A stretch of 64,000 nt of DNA, from contig CAZKXI010000001.1 in NCBI GenBank assembly GCA_964556755.1, forward strand, positions 370,115-434,114, read 5' to 3'. This DNA is from UBA4085 sp964556755. GTDB taxonomy: Bacteria; Acidobacteriota; Aminicenantia; Aminicenantales; UBA4085. This document shows positions 34,935-44,140 of this stretch, one piece after another (position 1 is the stretch's first letter; each line of letters starts with the position of its first letter). The notes beneath the pieces were generated by a model that saw only the letters and a program-made list of their open reading frames with translations, did no database searches and had not been told where the DNA came from. Position numbers and translations under genes: made by a program.

Positions 34935-36362
34935 CTAACGGTCTGCCGGCCGCCACGCCTCCCCGTCCCACCGGGAGACCGCGCGCGCGGCCCGCTCGAG
35001 GTACTCCGCCATGCTGCCCGCCGTCTGTCCGGCCCGGCGCCTGTCCTCGTAGCCTCTCGCGAAATCGGAGCTCGGCTTCACGAACAGGGGGCGCAGCTCG
35101 GAGTCGAAATAGTAGTAAACAGTATGGGCGGGCGCAGCGTCCATCGTGGCATAGAAACGGTTCCCTTCGACGGCCGCCCCGCGTATAAACAGCCATCGCA
35201 TCCCAGCGTTCTTGGAGAGAGGGGAGAAAGGAAACCGGATGTACTGCATCTGTCCGGCCCGCGGCGCCCGGCCGGCCTGGTACTCCGCCAGGTAGGGCGA
35301 CAGGGGCTCCACCTCAGCCCCGGGCTCCGACTCGGGGGCATAAGGCGGCGCCAAGCCGCTGACCAGCCCCGCGGGATCGATCACGGCCAGCGCGCCGTCG
35401 TGTCCGGCCAGGCTGTTGGTCCCCCCGAGCAGGATCACGGGCCGCCCCCCGATATCCGCCCACTCGAAGAACACCAGGTTCCCGATGTGGTCATATTCGA
35501 ACAGAACGCTCCCGTCCGCGCCGTCCAGGATCACAAAGGACGAGGGGGCGCACTTGTAGACGTTCCACAGGACCAGCAGGCACGGCGTGCTCCGGCCCGG
35601 CAGGCTTTGGAACGAGAGGGCCCGGACGTAATGGTCGGTCTCGTGAGCCGCGTCGCCATAGATGTACCGAAGGTCGAGACTCCGCTTCCAGATCACGTCG
35701 CCGTCGTCATCGAAGAGGGCGACGGCCCGCTCCTTGGGATCCTTGTTCATAAGAAAGGCCGCAGCCTCGTTCCGCCCGTCGCCGTCGGTGTCCGCGAAAT
35801 CAACCCCATACGAGGCGTAGCCCTCTTGCGCCGATCTCCCGCCGTTCGCGTAGCCAAAGACGTACCGGTCGAAATCTTGGGGGATATGCAGGTGAACGTC
35901 CCACAGAAAGCCGCCCGCGCCGTCGAAGGCGGAAAGGCTCGTGCCGACAAGCGCCATGGAGACCGGCTCGGGCCTGGGTCCGCCGATCTTGGGGGACCTG
36001 AGGGGAGGGATTCGAATCAGTCCCGTTACGCCGGCCGCCGCGACGAGGACGATCAGAACAAGCAGGGCCAGGAGGCCGATACTAACCCGGCGCCGCCGAG
36101 ACGAGGCCTTCGCCTCCGCCCCCGCCGGCTCCGTTGCGCCGGCTTCTTCCGGAGTCTCGGGGGGGATATTATTCGGGCCCCGGGATTTCAGCCAGGCATC
36201 CAATTCCGACCGGTAGGCGTAGACTTTACCGCGCACCGAGTCTGCGTCGATCCTGTAGATCGGCAGGCCGTGCCGCTGGCACCAGCGCTGGCAGGTGCGG
36301 ACCTCCCGCCCCAGATGGCCGGCGATCGCCTTCCAGCCATCCAGCCGGTCGTCGTTGGACAT
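34935..36362 (-). CDS. Membrane-anchored HTH protein with periplasmic repeat domain
   Basis: The 475-residue protein has an N-terminal MerR/excisionase-like DNA-binding domain (about 6-61, GWKAIAGHLGREVRTCQRW ... YRSELDAWLKSRG), then a Pro/Ala/Glu linker, one transmembrane helix at about 93-116 and a large extracytoplasmic part. The last contains FG-GAP-like segments (DFADTDGDGRNEAAAFL and similar), suggesting a beta-propeller. This is the layout of one-component transmembrane transcription regulators. It is transcribed away from the secreted SBBP-type protein, which could be a target. Both the sensed signal and target are unknown; the domain order is clear from sequence. Confidence 0.75.
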   Translation of the reverse strand: MSNDDRLDGWKAIAGHLGREVRTCQRWCQRHGLPIYRIDADSVRGKVYAYRSELDAWLKSRGPNNIPPETPEEAGATEPAGAEAKASSRRRRVSIGLLALLVLIVLVAAAGVTGLIRIPPLRSPKIGGPRPEPVSMALVGTSLSAFDGAGGFLWDVHLHIPQDFDRYVFGYANGGRSAQEGYASYGVDFADTDGDGRNEAAAFLMNKDPKERAVALFDDDGDVIWKRSLDLRYIYGDAAHETDHYVRALSFQSLPGRSTPCLLVLWNVYKCAPSSFVILDGADGSVLFEYDHIGNLVFFEWADIGGRPVILLGGTNSLAGHDGALAVIDPAGLVSGLAPPYAPESEPGAEVEPLSPYLAEYQAGRAPRAGQMQYIRFPFSPLSKNAGMRWLFIRGAAVEGNRFYATMDAAPAHTVYYYFDSELRPLFVKPSSDFARGYEDRRRAGQTAGSMAEYLERAARAVSRWDGEAWRPADR

Positions 36363-36486
36363 CTTTGGGGCGCTCTTTCTCTGCGTCTCTCGGCGGCCGC
36401 TGGGTGGCCCGCGCCCCGAAAATTTACACTGGCAAGGAGGCGCTTGTCAAAGCTTTGGGGAGCAGGGGAGATAAGGGGTCAGGATA

Positions 36487-36590
36487 AGGGGTCAGGTCTC
36501 AAGATTCAAGTTATCTGTTCTTTCTGCCAATGAATGGGGTCGATTTGTAAACCAAGGTAGGCTTAACTTGAATCTCAAGACCTGGCCCCT
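36487..36590. repeat. RAYT-type inverted-repeat element, subtype A (full)
   Basis: Both tips are present (right tip CTCAAGACCTGGCCCCT with one change). An extra AAGGGGTCAGG tip lies just outside the left end at about 36474-36484. It is in the divergent gap between the HTH regulator and the SBBP-type gene. Confidence 0.9.
36487..36590. other. Note: divergent regulatory gap containing a repeat
   Basis: The 343-base gap 36363-36705 between the HTH regulator and the SBBP-type gene contains this repeat and the promoter at 36598-36626. The stretch 36363-36486 next to the regulator holds its presumed promoter, which I cannot place with confidence. Confidence 0.4.
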
Positions 36591-36597
36591 ATTTGTC

Positions 36598-36626
36598 TTG
36601 ACAGATCGAGCCACGAAAGATACATT
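36598..36626 (+). promoter_or_regulatory. Sigma-70-type promoter for the SBBP-repeat gene
   Basis: TTGACA (36598-36603), a 17-bp spacer and TACATT (36621-36626) lie about 80 bases before the GTG start and directly outside the repeat element. Confidence 0.55.
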
Positions 36627-36705
36627 TCCAACCAAAGAGCTGGCTTCTACACCGTAAACCCGCGGTCTCAGCATATGGGGCCTTTAATCCACGGTAGGGG
36701 GTGTT

Positions 36706-39276
36706 GTGCCAAGAAAAAGCCGTTCGGACGCGTCTCGAGATCCCCGACTATTCGCCCTGGCGGCATTCCTGCTTCTTGAATCAACCGCCCTCCACGCGCC
36801 CGCCGGAGAGCCCGCCTCCCTGCCGGCCCCCGGCTCGACGGCGGAGAGCCTCTCCTTCTCATCGGCCGGGCACATCCTGAGGTTTGATACCGGCTGCGTC
36901 TACGTCGCCTCGAGCGGCCACCTCCTGAAGATCGAGCTGGCCGGCCGGCGGCCCGTGGCCCCCATAGCCGCCCCGTCACACGCGATTGAAACCGCGTCCG
37001 AATCTCACTCTAACAATACGCCGGCCTTCGCCAAGGTTCTCTACTCCGACGTCTGGGCGGGCGTGACAGCGATCTATGAGAAAAGCGCCGGCGCGATCCT
37101 CAAAAGCTCCTACATCCTCGAACCCGGCGCTTCCCCCGATGCGATTCGGCTGCGCTATAACCGCCCGTTGCGCCTGGATGCTGCCGGCAACCTGGTCATC
37201 TCCTTCGCTCGAGGCGAGATGCGAGAGCAAGCCCCGACGGCCTGGCAGGAAAAGAGCGGCCGGAAAGTCCCCGTGGATATCGCCTTCCGTCTCTTGGCCG
37301 AAAAGGAAGTTGGATTCACGGCACAGTCGGTCGATCCCTCCCTTCCCCTCGTCATCGACCCAGCCCTGACCTGGCATACGTTCCTCGGCAGCACCTCCTA
37401 CGACGAAGGGCATGCCATCACGGTCGATTCCGATGGAAACGTCTTTGTGGTGGGTGACAGCCCCACCGCATGGGGTAGCCTCTCCTTCGGAATGGGAAGC
37501 TCATTCCTGGCCAAGCTGGATTCTTCCGGCACGCTCCTCTGGACGTCTTTCTTTGGTGGTAATGCCGCCACAAACGCCAGGGGTGTTGTCCTGGACGGCA
37601 GCGGCAACATCTATGTTACGGGAAACAGCAATATGGGCTGGCGAGAGCCTTTCACTATTCCCGGCGTCTGGGATCCGGCCCCGCCCCTTGTCGCCCATTC
37701 CGGAGGGGATTCGGTCCCTTACGATGCCTTCGTGGCCAAATTCGGCTCGACCGGCGTGCTCTCTTGGCATACCTTCCTGGGCGGCAGCTCCGGGTATGAG
37801 CACGGTCAGGGCATCGCCCTGGGCGGCAGCGCTCTCTATGTGATCGGTTACACGGACTCCTCCTGGGGGGCGCCCCTGGCCGCCCACAACGGCAATTATG
37901 ATCCCTTCGTGGCCAAGCTCGATACGGATGGAGCGTATCAATGGCACACTTTTTTCGGCGGAACAGCCTACGATGAGGGGCTGGGTATCGCCGTCGACTC
38001 TGCCGGCGGTGTTTATGTCACCGGGCTCAGCTCCAACAGCTGGGGGACCCCGGTCAGGAGTTGGACGAGCTCCGAGGACGCCTTCGCGGCCAAGCTCAAC
38101 TCGAGCGGCGCGCTCCAATGGAACACCTTCCTGGGCGGATCAGGCTCGGACATAGGGGCCGGTATCGCCGTGGACGGCTCCGGCAATGCCAACGTGATCG
38201 GCTATGGGACGTATACCTGGAAGGGAGACTCCGACCCGATCCTCGCTCACTCCGGGCTTGACGATGTTTTTGTGGCCAAGCTCAATTCGAGCGGCGCGCT
38301 CCAATGGAACACCTTCCTGGGCAGCGCCATTAATGACTACGGATCGGGTATCGTCTTGGACGCCAGCGGCAATTCCTATATCACGGGTTACAGCTATGCC
38401 ACTTGGGGCTCGCCTCTGAATCCCCATGCCGGAGACGCCGACGCCTTTGCGGCCAAGCTCAGCTCCACCGGCGCCCTCACCTGGAACATGTTTATGGGGG
38501 GCAGCGCGGAAGATCTCGGTCTGGCCGTCGCCCTGGGCGGCGGCAACACGCTGGTCACCGGGAGAAGCTTCGCGACCTGGGGATCTCCCGTTCTTCCTTT
38601 CACGGAGGAGACAGAGGGGGGCGACAAGTCCGACGCCTTCGTGGCCCAGATTCCCGAATCCCCGACGTGGATTACGCTCGCCTCCTTCGAAGCGGCCGCC
38701 CGCGACGGCGGCGTCGAGCTGACCTGGACGACGAGCTCGGAGATAGATAATGCCGGCTTCCATCTCTGGCGCGCCGAAGGGAGGAACGGAGCGTTCGAGC
38801 GGATCACGCCCGCCCTCATCCCGGCCCGCGGCGATGCCGTCGTCGGCGCCGATTATTTTTATCTTGATGGCGATGTCGTGGAAGGTCAGGAGTATCTCTA
38901 TAAGCTGGAGGACATCGATACGGGCGGCAAAAGCACTTTCCATGGCCCGGTGTCCACCGTCGCGGGAATCATCCGGCTTATAGATCCGATGGATGGAACG
39001 CTCGTGCCCCACCTCGCTTCCTTACGGTTCACCTGGGATGGAGGACCTTTCAAGGAATTCAGAATCGAGTTCTCGAAGGGGAAGAGCTTTGACGGCGAGG
39101 AGTTGACTCTTCCAGAAGCTTGGACGGCCGCGGAGCTCTACGAGCCTGGCCCGGCCGAACTTGGCAGGCTCCGAGCCCTTGCCGGCGATAAGGGGATCGT
39201 CTTCTGGCGGGTGAGGGGGCGCACGGCCGAAGGCGCGGAGACGGTCTCCCGAGCCCGGTGGCTCAAGTTGAGATAA
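36706..39276 (+). CDS. Secreted SBBP-type beta-propeller repeat protein
   Basis: The 856-residue protein has a signal peptide (LFALAAFLLLESTALHA, cleavage around residue 31) and a non-repeat N-terminal domain to about 220. Seven or eight repeats of the form W-x-TFLGG-x-x-x-D-x-G-x-x-I-A-V-D-x-x-G-N-x-Y-V-T-G follow to about 650, typical of SBBP (seven-bladed beta-propeller-like) proteins. The C-terminal part contains a fibronectin-III-like domain (ITLASFEAAARDGGVELTWT onward) and a last domain of about 100 residues. The start codon is taken as GTG 36706 with a GGTAGGGGG site. It probably acts at the cell surface or outside; no catalytic motif is seen. A repeat element starts directly after its stop codon. 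Confidence 0.75.
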   Translation: MPRKSRSDASRDPRLFALAAFLLLESTALHAPAGEPASLPAPGSTAESLSFSSAGHILRFDTGCVYVASSGHLLKIELAGRRPVAPIAAPSHAIETASESHSNNTPAFAKVLYSDVWAGVTAIYEKSAGAILKSSYILEPGASPDAIRLRYNRPLRLDAAGNLVISFARGEMREQAPTAWQEKSGRKVPVDIAFRLLAEKEVGFTAQSVDPSLPLVIDPALTWHTFLGSTSYDEGHAITVDSDGNVFVVGDSPTAWGSLSFGMGSSFLAKLDSSGTLLWTSFFGGNAATNARGVVLDGSGNIYVTGNSNMGWREPFTIPGVWDPAPPLVAHSGGDSVPYDAFVAKFGSTGVLSWHTFLGGSSGYEHGQGIALGGSALYVIGYTDSSWGAPLAAHNGNYDPFVAKLDTDGAYQWHTFFGGTAYDEGLGIAVDSAGGVYVTGLSSNSWGTPVRSWTSSEDAFAAKLNSSGALQWNTFLGGSGSDIGAGIAVDGSGNANVIGYGTYTWKGDSDPILAHSGLDDVFVAKLNSSGALQWNTFLGSAINDYGSGIVLDASGNSYITGYSYATWGSPLNPHAGDADAFAAKLSSTGALTWNMFMGGSAEDLGLAVALGGGNTLVTGRSFATWGSPVLPFTEETEGGDKSDAFVAQIPESPTWITLASFEAAARDGGVELTWTTSSEIDNAGFHLWRAEGRNGAFERITPALIPARGDAVVGADYFYLDGDVVEGQEYLYKLEDIDTGGKSTFHGPVSTVAGIIRLIDPMDGTLVPHLASLRFTWDGGPFKEFRIEFSKGKSFDGEELTLPEAWTAAELYEPGPAELGRLRALAGDKGIVFWRVRGRTAEGAETVSRARWLKLR

Positions 39277-39381
39277 AGGGGTCAGGTCTCAACATTCAAC
39301 ATTTCTGCCAACATCGGTGGACACTTCGTAAAAGCCGGTTTACGAAAATTGAGATTTGTTGAATATTGAGACCTGACCCCT
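39277..39381. repeat. RAYT-type inverted-repeat element, subtype B (full)
   Basis: The left tip AGGGGTCAGGTCTCAACATT begins right after the SBBP-gene TAA; the right tip ATTGAGACCTGACCCCT overlaps the TAG stop of the convergent methyltransferase gene. It thus touches two stop codons. Confidence 0.92.
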
Positions 39382-40444
39382 ATCTGTCGGCGACGACGAG
39401 GAGAACCTCGCCGCGCTTCGTTCCGAACAGCAGCAGGTTGGCGATCAGGCACAGCGGAAACAAACCCACAAACAACGGCCACGTCCACCCCGCGCGAATT
39501 CGGGAATCGGATTCTTTCGCTCGGCTCCTTTTGCCGCCGCCCCGGGCTTCTCTTCCCGCTTCCGCTTCTCCGCCCTTATAGCGGCTCCCTGAGCGCTCCG
39601 ATGCTCCCCCCGCTCCGGCTCCTTCTCCGTTCCTCCCGCCTGCTCCTTCCGCCCCGCCGGATTGCAGCGCCCTAAACACCAGGCTCCGCGTCCCCGTCCA
39701 CTTGCTCAGCAGGCTCTGCGTCGAGATGAAGGCCGAATACTCCAGCGAGAATGTATGGACCAGCCGGACCCTATACCCATGCCTCCTCAGCGCCGCCGTC
39801 AGCGCCTCCGGGGTAAAGAAGTGCACATGGTAATCAGGGTCCAACCCCAGCCAATCCAGCCCCGTGTACGCCCGCGTCCACGACCGAAAATTGGGCACCT
39901 CCACCACCAGCCGCCCCCCCGGCGCCAGCAGCCGCTTGATCTCCTCCAGGTACCGCTCCGGGTCCGCGATATGCTCCAGCACATGCCACAGCGTCACCAT
40001 CTGGAACGATCCGCCCTCGAGCCCCAGCTCCGGCAGCTCCTCGTGGTACATCTCCAATCCCAGCGCGTCCCGCGAGAACTCGAAGGCCCCCCGCGATATC
40101 TGCGTCCCGGCCGCCCTCCGGTACCCGAAGAACCGCTTCAGGTAGTAGAGCATGAACCCGCGCCCGCTGCCCACGTCCAGGATCGACCGGGCCCCGGGCT
40201 TGATTGTCCACATCTTGAAGGCCCGGAACAGCCGGAACAACCGCACTACGATCTCCACCGGACTGTTGAATCGCCCCACGATCTCGTTGCGGTCGTAGAA
40301 CGAGTCGTAGAGCACCTTGGGATCGAAGCCCGCCCCCGATGCTCCCAGCCGGTCCGAGAACACGAAGCCGCAGTCTCGGCACTCCCACAGGGTCAGGCCG
40401 GATAATTCGGGGAGGGCTTCTCTATTATCATGTCGGCAGCTCAT
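39380..40444 (-). CDS. SAM-dependent methyltransferase with C-terminal membrane segment
   Basis: The 354-residue protein (from ATG 40444) contains a class I methyltransferase fold: ILDVGSGRGFMLYYLKRFFG (motif I), LWHVLEHIADPERYLEEIKRLLAPGGRLVVEVPN (motifs around the active site), and a WECRDCGFVF zinc-ribbon half near the N-terminus. A CxxC pair normally precedes this, but none is seen, so the N-terminus may be incomplete or the start misplaced (GTG 40486 is an alternative). A Gly/Glu/Ala/Arg-rich insertion at about 265-320 separates the domain from a C-terminal hydrophobic hairpin. Probably modifies a lipid-linked sugar; substrate unknown. Confidence 0.78.
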   Translation of the reverse strand: MSCRHDNREALPELSGLTLWECRDCGFVFSDRLGASGAGFDPKVLYDSFYDRNEIVGRFNSPVEIVVRLFRLFRAFKMWTIKPGARSILDVGSGRGFMLYYLKRFFGYRRAAGTQISRGAFEFSRDALGLEMYHEELPELGLEGGSFQMVTLWHVLEHIADPERYLEEIKRLLAPGGRLVVEVPNFRSWTRAYTGLDWLGLDPDYHVHFFTPEALTAALRRHGYRVRLVHTFSLEYSAFISTQSLLSKWTGTRSLVFRALQSGGAEGAGGRNGEGAGAGGASERSGSRYKGGEAEAGREARGGGKRSRAKESDSRIRAGWTWPLFVGLFPLCLIANLLLFGTKRGEVLLVVADR

Positions 40445-40540
40445 GGCGGCTGGTACAATCCGGGCCCAGGGTAGCGGGCAAGGCACGTCCTGTCAAGGAA
40501 GCTGATCGGCTCTTGGACAGCCGATTGAGCCATCTGCCGG

Positions 40541-40570
40541 GAGATAGCTTGAATCTTAAGACCTGACCCC
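40541..40570. repeat. Solo right end of the RAYT-type repeat, subtype A
   Basis: GAGATAGCTTGAATCTTAAG followed by ACCTGACCCC is a right tip without a left partner. It lies 8 bases beyond the stop of the minus-strand gene at 40579. Confidence 0.85.
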
Positions 40571-40578
40571 GACGCCCC

Positions 40579-41460
40579 CTATTTCGTCTCCACCAGTAGC
40601 AGCTTGAATACCACGAACTGCTCGCCCGTGATGGGATTTTCGATGGGCTTGTGATCCTTCTCGTAATACCCCGTGATCTTGAGATAGATCTCCTTGACGC
40701 CGGCCTTGGGCACCTTGACCGCGTACGGCGGGGTGGGATCGACGAAATCACCCGCCAGCGACGCCGCATTCCCCATCCAATCGCACTTCGGCACCTCGAA
40801 GTGCGACCCGCCCGGCGTCCCGCCGATTCCCATCGCGCCCATCCCGCCCACGATCGTCGCGGTGGTCGAGCCCGCCTTCACTATCCCGGATGTGATGACC
40901 AGGTCTCCATTGGTGTCGGCGACCACGTTGACGGCCATGGAGTAGATGAAGGCGCTGCCAGCGAAAACCATCGGCTTGCCGGTCGGGCCCGCAAACGACG
41001 TCACCGGCTTGGTCGCCGGCGGCAAGGCTCCGCCTCCGCCTCCCCCCGCCCCCCCAATCGTGAATGAGTCCTCCGCTCTAACGACGTTGCCCTGCTCGTC
41101 CTTGGTCGTTAGGACCACCACGTATTCGGCGGGCTGCAGGCCTGCCGTGCTGAGTGTGGCCGTGCCCGATTCGCCCAGCTCGGCTCCGGCCTCCATCTTT
41201 CGAGTGAAGGCCGGAAAGGACGCAGGGGGGGGGACCGACGGCGGACCCGTGACCGTCAGCTGGAAAGCAACGCTCTGCGCCGGGCCGCCCTTCCGAGTCG
41301 TGATCATCAGGTTGACCTTGACCGGGCTCCCCGCCTGAACCGTGTAAGGATCCAGGGTGATGAGCAGAAAAGTCACAAAGGGGTGCTTTGCAGCCTGCTG
41401 TCGGCCCTCGATTGCTCCCGCTGCGGCCAACACCGCGACGATCAAAAGCCATTTTTTCAT
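40579..41460 (-). CDS. Small secreted protein, unknown function
   Basis: The 293-residue product begins with a signal peptide (MKKWLLIVAVLAAAGAIEG). The mature part has an Ig-like or macroglobulin-like strand pattern (about 35-130), a Gly-rich linker at about 135-145, then a second beta-rich region ending KPIENPITGEQFVVFKLLLV. ATG 41460 follows an excellent GGGAGGGATTC ribosome-binding site; the frame is open further upstream. A degraded relative of its C-terminus lies at about 43973-44083. No enzyme motif is seen; it may be an exported binding or structural protein. Confidence 0.72.
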   Translation of the reverse strand: MKKWLLIVAVLAAAGAIEGRQQAAKHPFVTFLLITLDPYTVQAGSPVKVNLMITTRKGGPAQSVAFQLTVTGPPSVPPPASFPAFTRKMEAGAELGESGTATLSTAGLQPAEYVVVLTTKDEQGNVVRAEDSFTIGGAGGGGGGALPPATKPVTSFAGPTGKPMVFAGSAFIYSMAVNVVADTNGDLVITSGIVKAGSTTATIVGGMGAMGIGGTPGGSHFEVPKCDWMGNAASLAGDFVDPTPPYAVKVPKAGVKEIYLKITGYYEKDHKPIENPITGEQFVVFKLLLVETK

Positions 41461-41795
41461 TGAATCCCTCCCGCCGAATCCGTGTGGGGGAAATCTATGA
41501 CGGTTCAGTTGGGATGTCAATCGGTCGCCGGGGTCGGCAGAGGCTTTGCATCGGGAGCCAAATCATGAAACAGGTTTCGTAACGGAGCGTCACCACTTCG
41601 AACGGCCCCCCGCCAAGCCAAGTCCAACTAGCGAGAACTTATAAGCCCCTGAGCGAAACCACACGAAGAACCACGACAAATCAAGGCAAACCATGACAAA
41701 TAATGCGATCATTATTGACAATATAAATCGTTGGCCCTATGGCTTGAGTCAACCGCGGATCCCCCGCGGAGCAATTCTGTCTAAGGAGGCGATCC
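41461..41795. other. Divergent intergenic region, AT-richer than surroundings
   Basis: This 335-base gap separates two divergent genes. It holds the ribosome-binding site and presumably the promoter of the minus-strand secreted protein, a good plus-strand promoter at 41715-41743, and a perfect 6-bp inverted repeat (CCGCGG-ATCCC-CCGCGG, 41753-41769) just past the promoter. No credible coding sequence or RNA gene is seen. Confidence 0.5.
41715..41743 (+). promoter_or_regulatory. Sigma-70-type promoter for the 689-residue secreted protein
   Basis: TTGACA (41715-41720), 17-bp spacer, TATGGC (41738-41743). The CCGCGG inverted repeat 10 bases downstream could be an operator. The gene's TAAGGAGG ribosome-binding site lies at about 41782-41789. 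Confidence 0.55.
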
Positions 41796-43865
41796 ATGTT
41801 CAAGAAGCTCCGGACTCCGATTCTCATTCTTACCCTACTCGTCGGCATTCTTGTCTTCCGTTCGTTCTCGACGACCGGGGAGATAGAACAGCTTTGGTTC
41901 GCGGCGGATGCCGTTATGCGCTCCTTTGCAATCGGCAGTGACGGTTCCGTATACGTAACGGGCGGCGAACAAGAGAATCCCTGGTGGAATTCGCTTTGCC
42001 GCGTCATCAAATACGATTCGGAGGGACGGAAGCTCTGGGAAAGAACCTTTTCAGGGAACGCTCTCCACAACATGGGACTCCGCATCCTGGTCGATTCGCA
42101 GGACTCTTGCTATGTCAAGATCGATTCCCGCGAAGAGTATCTCCTGGTCAAGCTCGACTCCGAGGGCCGCGATGCCTGGCCTGCACCTTTGGTGTTCGCC
42201 GGGATCAACGATTCGGGCAAAACCTCGCCGCATATGTTGATCGATAGGAGCGACAACATCTATCTTCTCAATTCCGAGCCGAGCGCCTACCCCGGTCGGC
42301 TTGATACTGTACTCTACAAGATTTCGTCGCAAGGAGCTTTCCTCTGGAATCAGCCCATAAGGCGTGAATGCGCCTGGCCGACAGCGGCCGTTTTGGACGC
42401 CGAACAGAACATCATCATCGGCTCTTCGGATTGGAGCGTCATGAAATACAGTCCCGCCGGGAACCGGATCTGGTACACGTGGATTGACAATATACGCAGC
42501 GGCAGACCGAGCGATGTGGCCGTCGATGAAGACGGAAATGTCTATCTAACCGGCACGTATTTTTGGTCTGAGGATGGCGGCGTGACGGTTAAATTCGATT
42601 CCTCCGGCAATGAGGTGTGGAAGAATCATTTCAACTTTACGGATACAGGCCAAGATGAACGTGAGAACCCCTACCATATTGCCGTCGATCGAGAGCGAAA
42701 CGTCTATATCTCTGGTTACGCCACCAGCATCGGGACCCCCAGCTTCCTCGTCAAATACGATTCGCAAGGCGCGGAATCGTGGCGCCGTCGTGTCGAGGGA
42801 GGCGGGAACTTTGCGCTTGCGCTCGACAAGAACGGCGAAATCTACTTGGGTCATATGGGCGGAGGCGAGAGCGGCGCCTCTGGCGGGACGATCGTCAAGA
42901 TCGACAGGCAGGGCCAAGATATCACGAGCCTTCGTATCCCCCAGGAAAATATGGCCGGCAGGAATATCTTCGTTGACGATTCGCTCAATATTTACTATGT
43001 TGGCTGGCAGGGGACGGGCGTCTATACCCAATTCCCTGATACCGAATCGCCCGCTTCATCCATCCAGGTCTCCCCGCAGCCGAATGAGAACGGCTGGAGC
43101 AACAGCGATGTGACCGTGAGCATCCAGGCCGTCGACAATCCGGGCGGATCGGGAGTCAAGGAGATTCATTTTCTCATCGACGGCCTTGAATCCATCGTGA
43201 AGGGCGACACGGCGACGGCCTCGATTCCCAAGGAGGGAATCACAGCGTTCACCTACTGGGCCGTCGACGAGAAAGGCAATGTCGAGCCGAGGCATGATGC
43301 GGCCATCCGGATCGACAAAACCCCGCCCGTCATTTCCGCCCAGGCTTCGCCGGCGCCCTCGGCGGACGGCTGGATCGGCTCGAACGTCACGATCTCGTTC
43401 TCGGCATTGGATGCCCTTTCCGGCCTCGGATTCGTGACTCCGTCATTGGTTGTTCAAACCGAAGGAGCGGCGCAAGAATTCTCGGGCGAAGCCGTCGACC
43501 AAGCCGGCAACCGGTCGACGGCCGCAATAAAGGTTAATATCGACTTGACCGATCCCATCGTGATGATCACCGCGACTCCGAGCGTGCTCTGGCCTCCCAA
43601 CAGGAAGATGGTCGATGTTGTGATCAGCGGGACGACCTCGGATGCCTTATCGGGAATCGCGTCCATGTCATTTCGGGTCGTGGACGAATACGGATACTGC
43701 GAGCCTTCTCTTACCCAATTCGGCACCATTCAGCTCGAGGCATGGCGCGAGGGTAGCGACGCAGACGGGAGGAGATACGAAATCTTCTTGAGAGTAGTCG
43801 ACAAGGCCGGCCGTGCGACGGAGAGAGTGGCGACCGTCATTGTCCCCAAAAGCAACGGCCGCTGA
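41796..43865 (+). CDS. Secreted or anchored propeller-type protein with Ig-like C-terminal domains
   Basis: The 689-residue protein has an N-terminal hydrophobic segment (TPILILTLLVGILVF) that is a signal peptide or anchor. About 400 residues of repeats follow in which D-x-x-G-N-x-Y-x-x-G alternates with V-K-Y-D-S-x-G-x-x-x-W, as in SBBP/PQQ-like propellers. At about 420-600 come two domains of the bacterial Ig-like type (DTESPASSIQVSPQPNENGW, KTPPVISAQASPAPSADGW). A final domain starting ITATPSVLWPPNRKMVDV is often found at the end of such proteins. Codon usage is less GC-biased than in the neighbours, hinting at later acquisition. No catalytic motif is seen. Confidence 0.72.
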   Translation: MFKKLRTPILILTLLVGILVFRSFSTTGEIEQLWFAADAVMRSFAIGSDGSVYVTGGEQENPWWNSLCRVIKYDSEGRKLWERTFSGNALHNMGLRILVDSQDSCYVKIDSREEYLLVKLDSEGRDAWPAPLVFAGINDSGKTSPHMLIDRSDNIYLLNSEPSAYPGRLDTVLYKISSQGAFLWNQPIRRECAWPTAAVLDAEQNIIIGSSDWSVMKYSPAGNRIWYTWIDNIRSGRPSDVAVDEDGNVYLTGTYFWSEDGGVTVKFDSSGNEVWKNHFNFTDTGQDERENPYHIAVDRERNVYISGYATSIGTPSFLVKYDSQGAESWRRRVEGGGNFALALDKNGEIYLGHMGGGESGASGGTIVKIDRQGQDITSLRIPQENMAGRNIFVDDSLNIYYVGWQGTGVYTQFPDTESPASSIQVSPQPNENGWSNSDVTVSIQAVDNPGGSGVKEIHFLIDGLESIVKGDTATASIPKEGITAFTYWAVDEKGNVEPRHDAAIRIDKTPPVISAQASPAPSADGWIGSNVTISFSALDALSGLGFVTPSLVVQTEGAAQEFSGEAVDQAGNRSTAAIKVNIDLTDPIVMITATPSVLWPPNRKMVDVVISGTTSDALSGIASMSFRVVDEYGYCEPSLTQFGTIQLEAWREGSDADGRRYEIFLRVVDKAGRATERVATVIVPKSNGR

Positions 43866-43972
43866 TCGTCATAGTCACGAGCGAAGTTCGGCATTCTGTG
43901 GAGCTTTGAGCTTTTTGGGTGTAAGGGATGTCATGTTGAGGGGCGGTCGCACCCGCGGCGGCCGCCCCGCGC

Positions 43973-44083
43973 TCATTTCTTCGGCAGCAGCTTCAGCTTG
44001 AAGATCACGTAGGGATTTCCCCGGGGATCGGTGACCGGCTTGGCGGCCGCGGCATCACCGCCCGCCGCGTTCTTTCTTCTCGG
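43973..44083 (-). pseudogene. Degraded C-terminal fragment related to the 40579-41460 secreted protein
   Basis: On the minus strand this reads KPVTDPRGNPYVIFKLKLLPKK before a stop; split as KPVTDPRGNP / YVIFKLKLL it aligns with KPIENPITGE / QFVVFKLLL at the end of the intact protein. An in-frame TAG lies about 40 codons or fewer upstream (near 44084) and there is no start, so it is a remnant. The surrounding 43866-44140 gap holds nothing else I can name. Confidence 0.55.
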
Positions 44084-44140
44084 CTAGTTCTCTGCCATCG
44101 GCCCTGGCCCCTCCGCCTTCCGCTTCCGCCCCCCCGCTTG

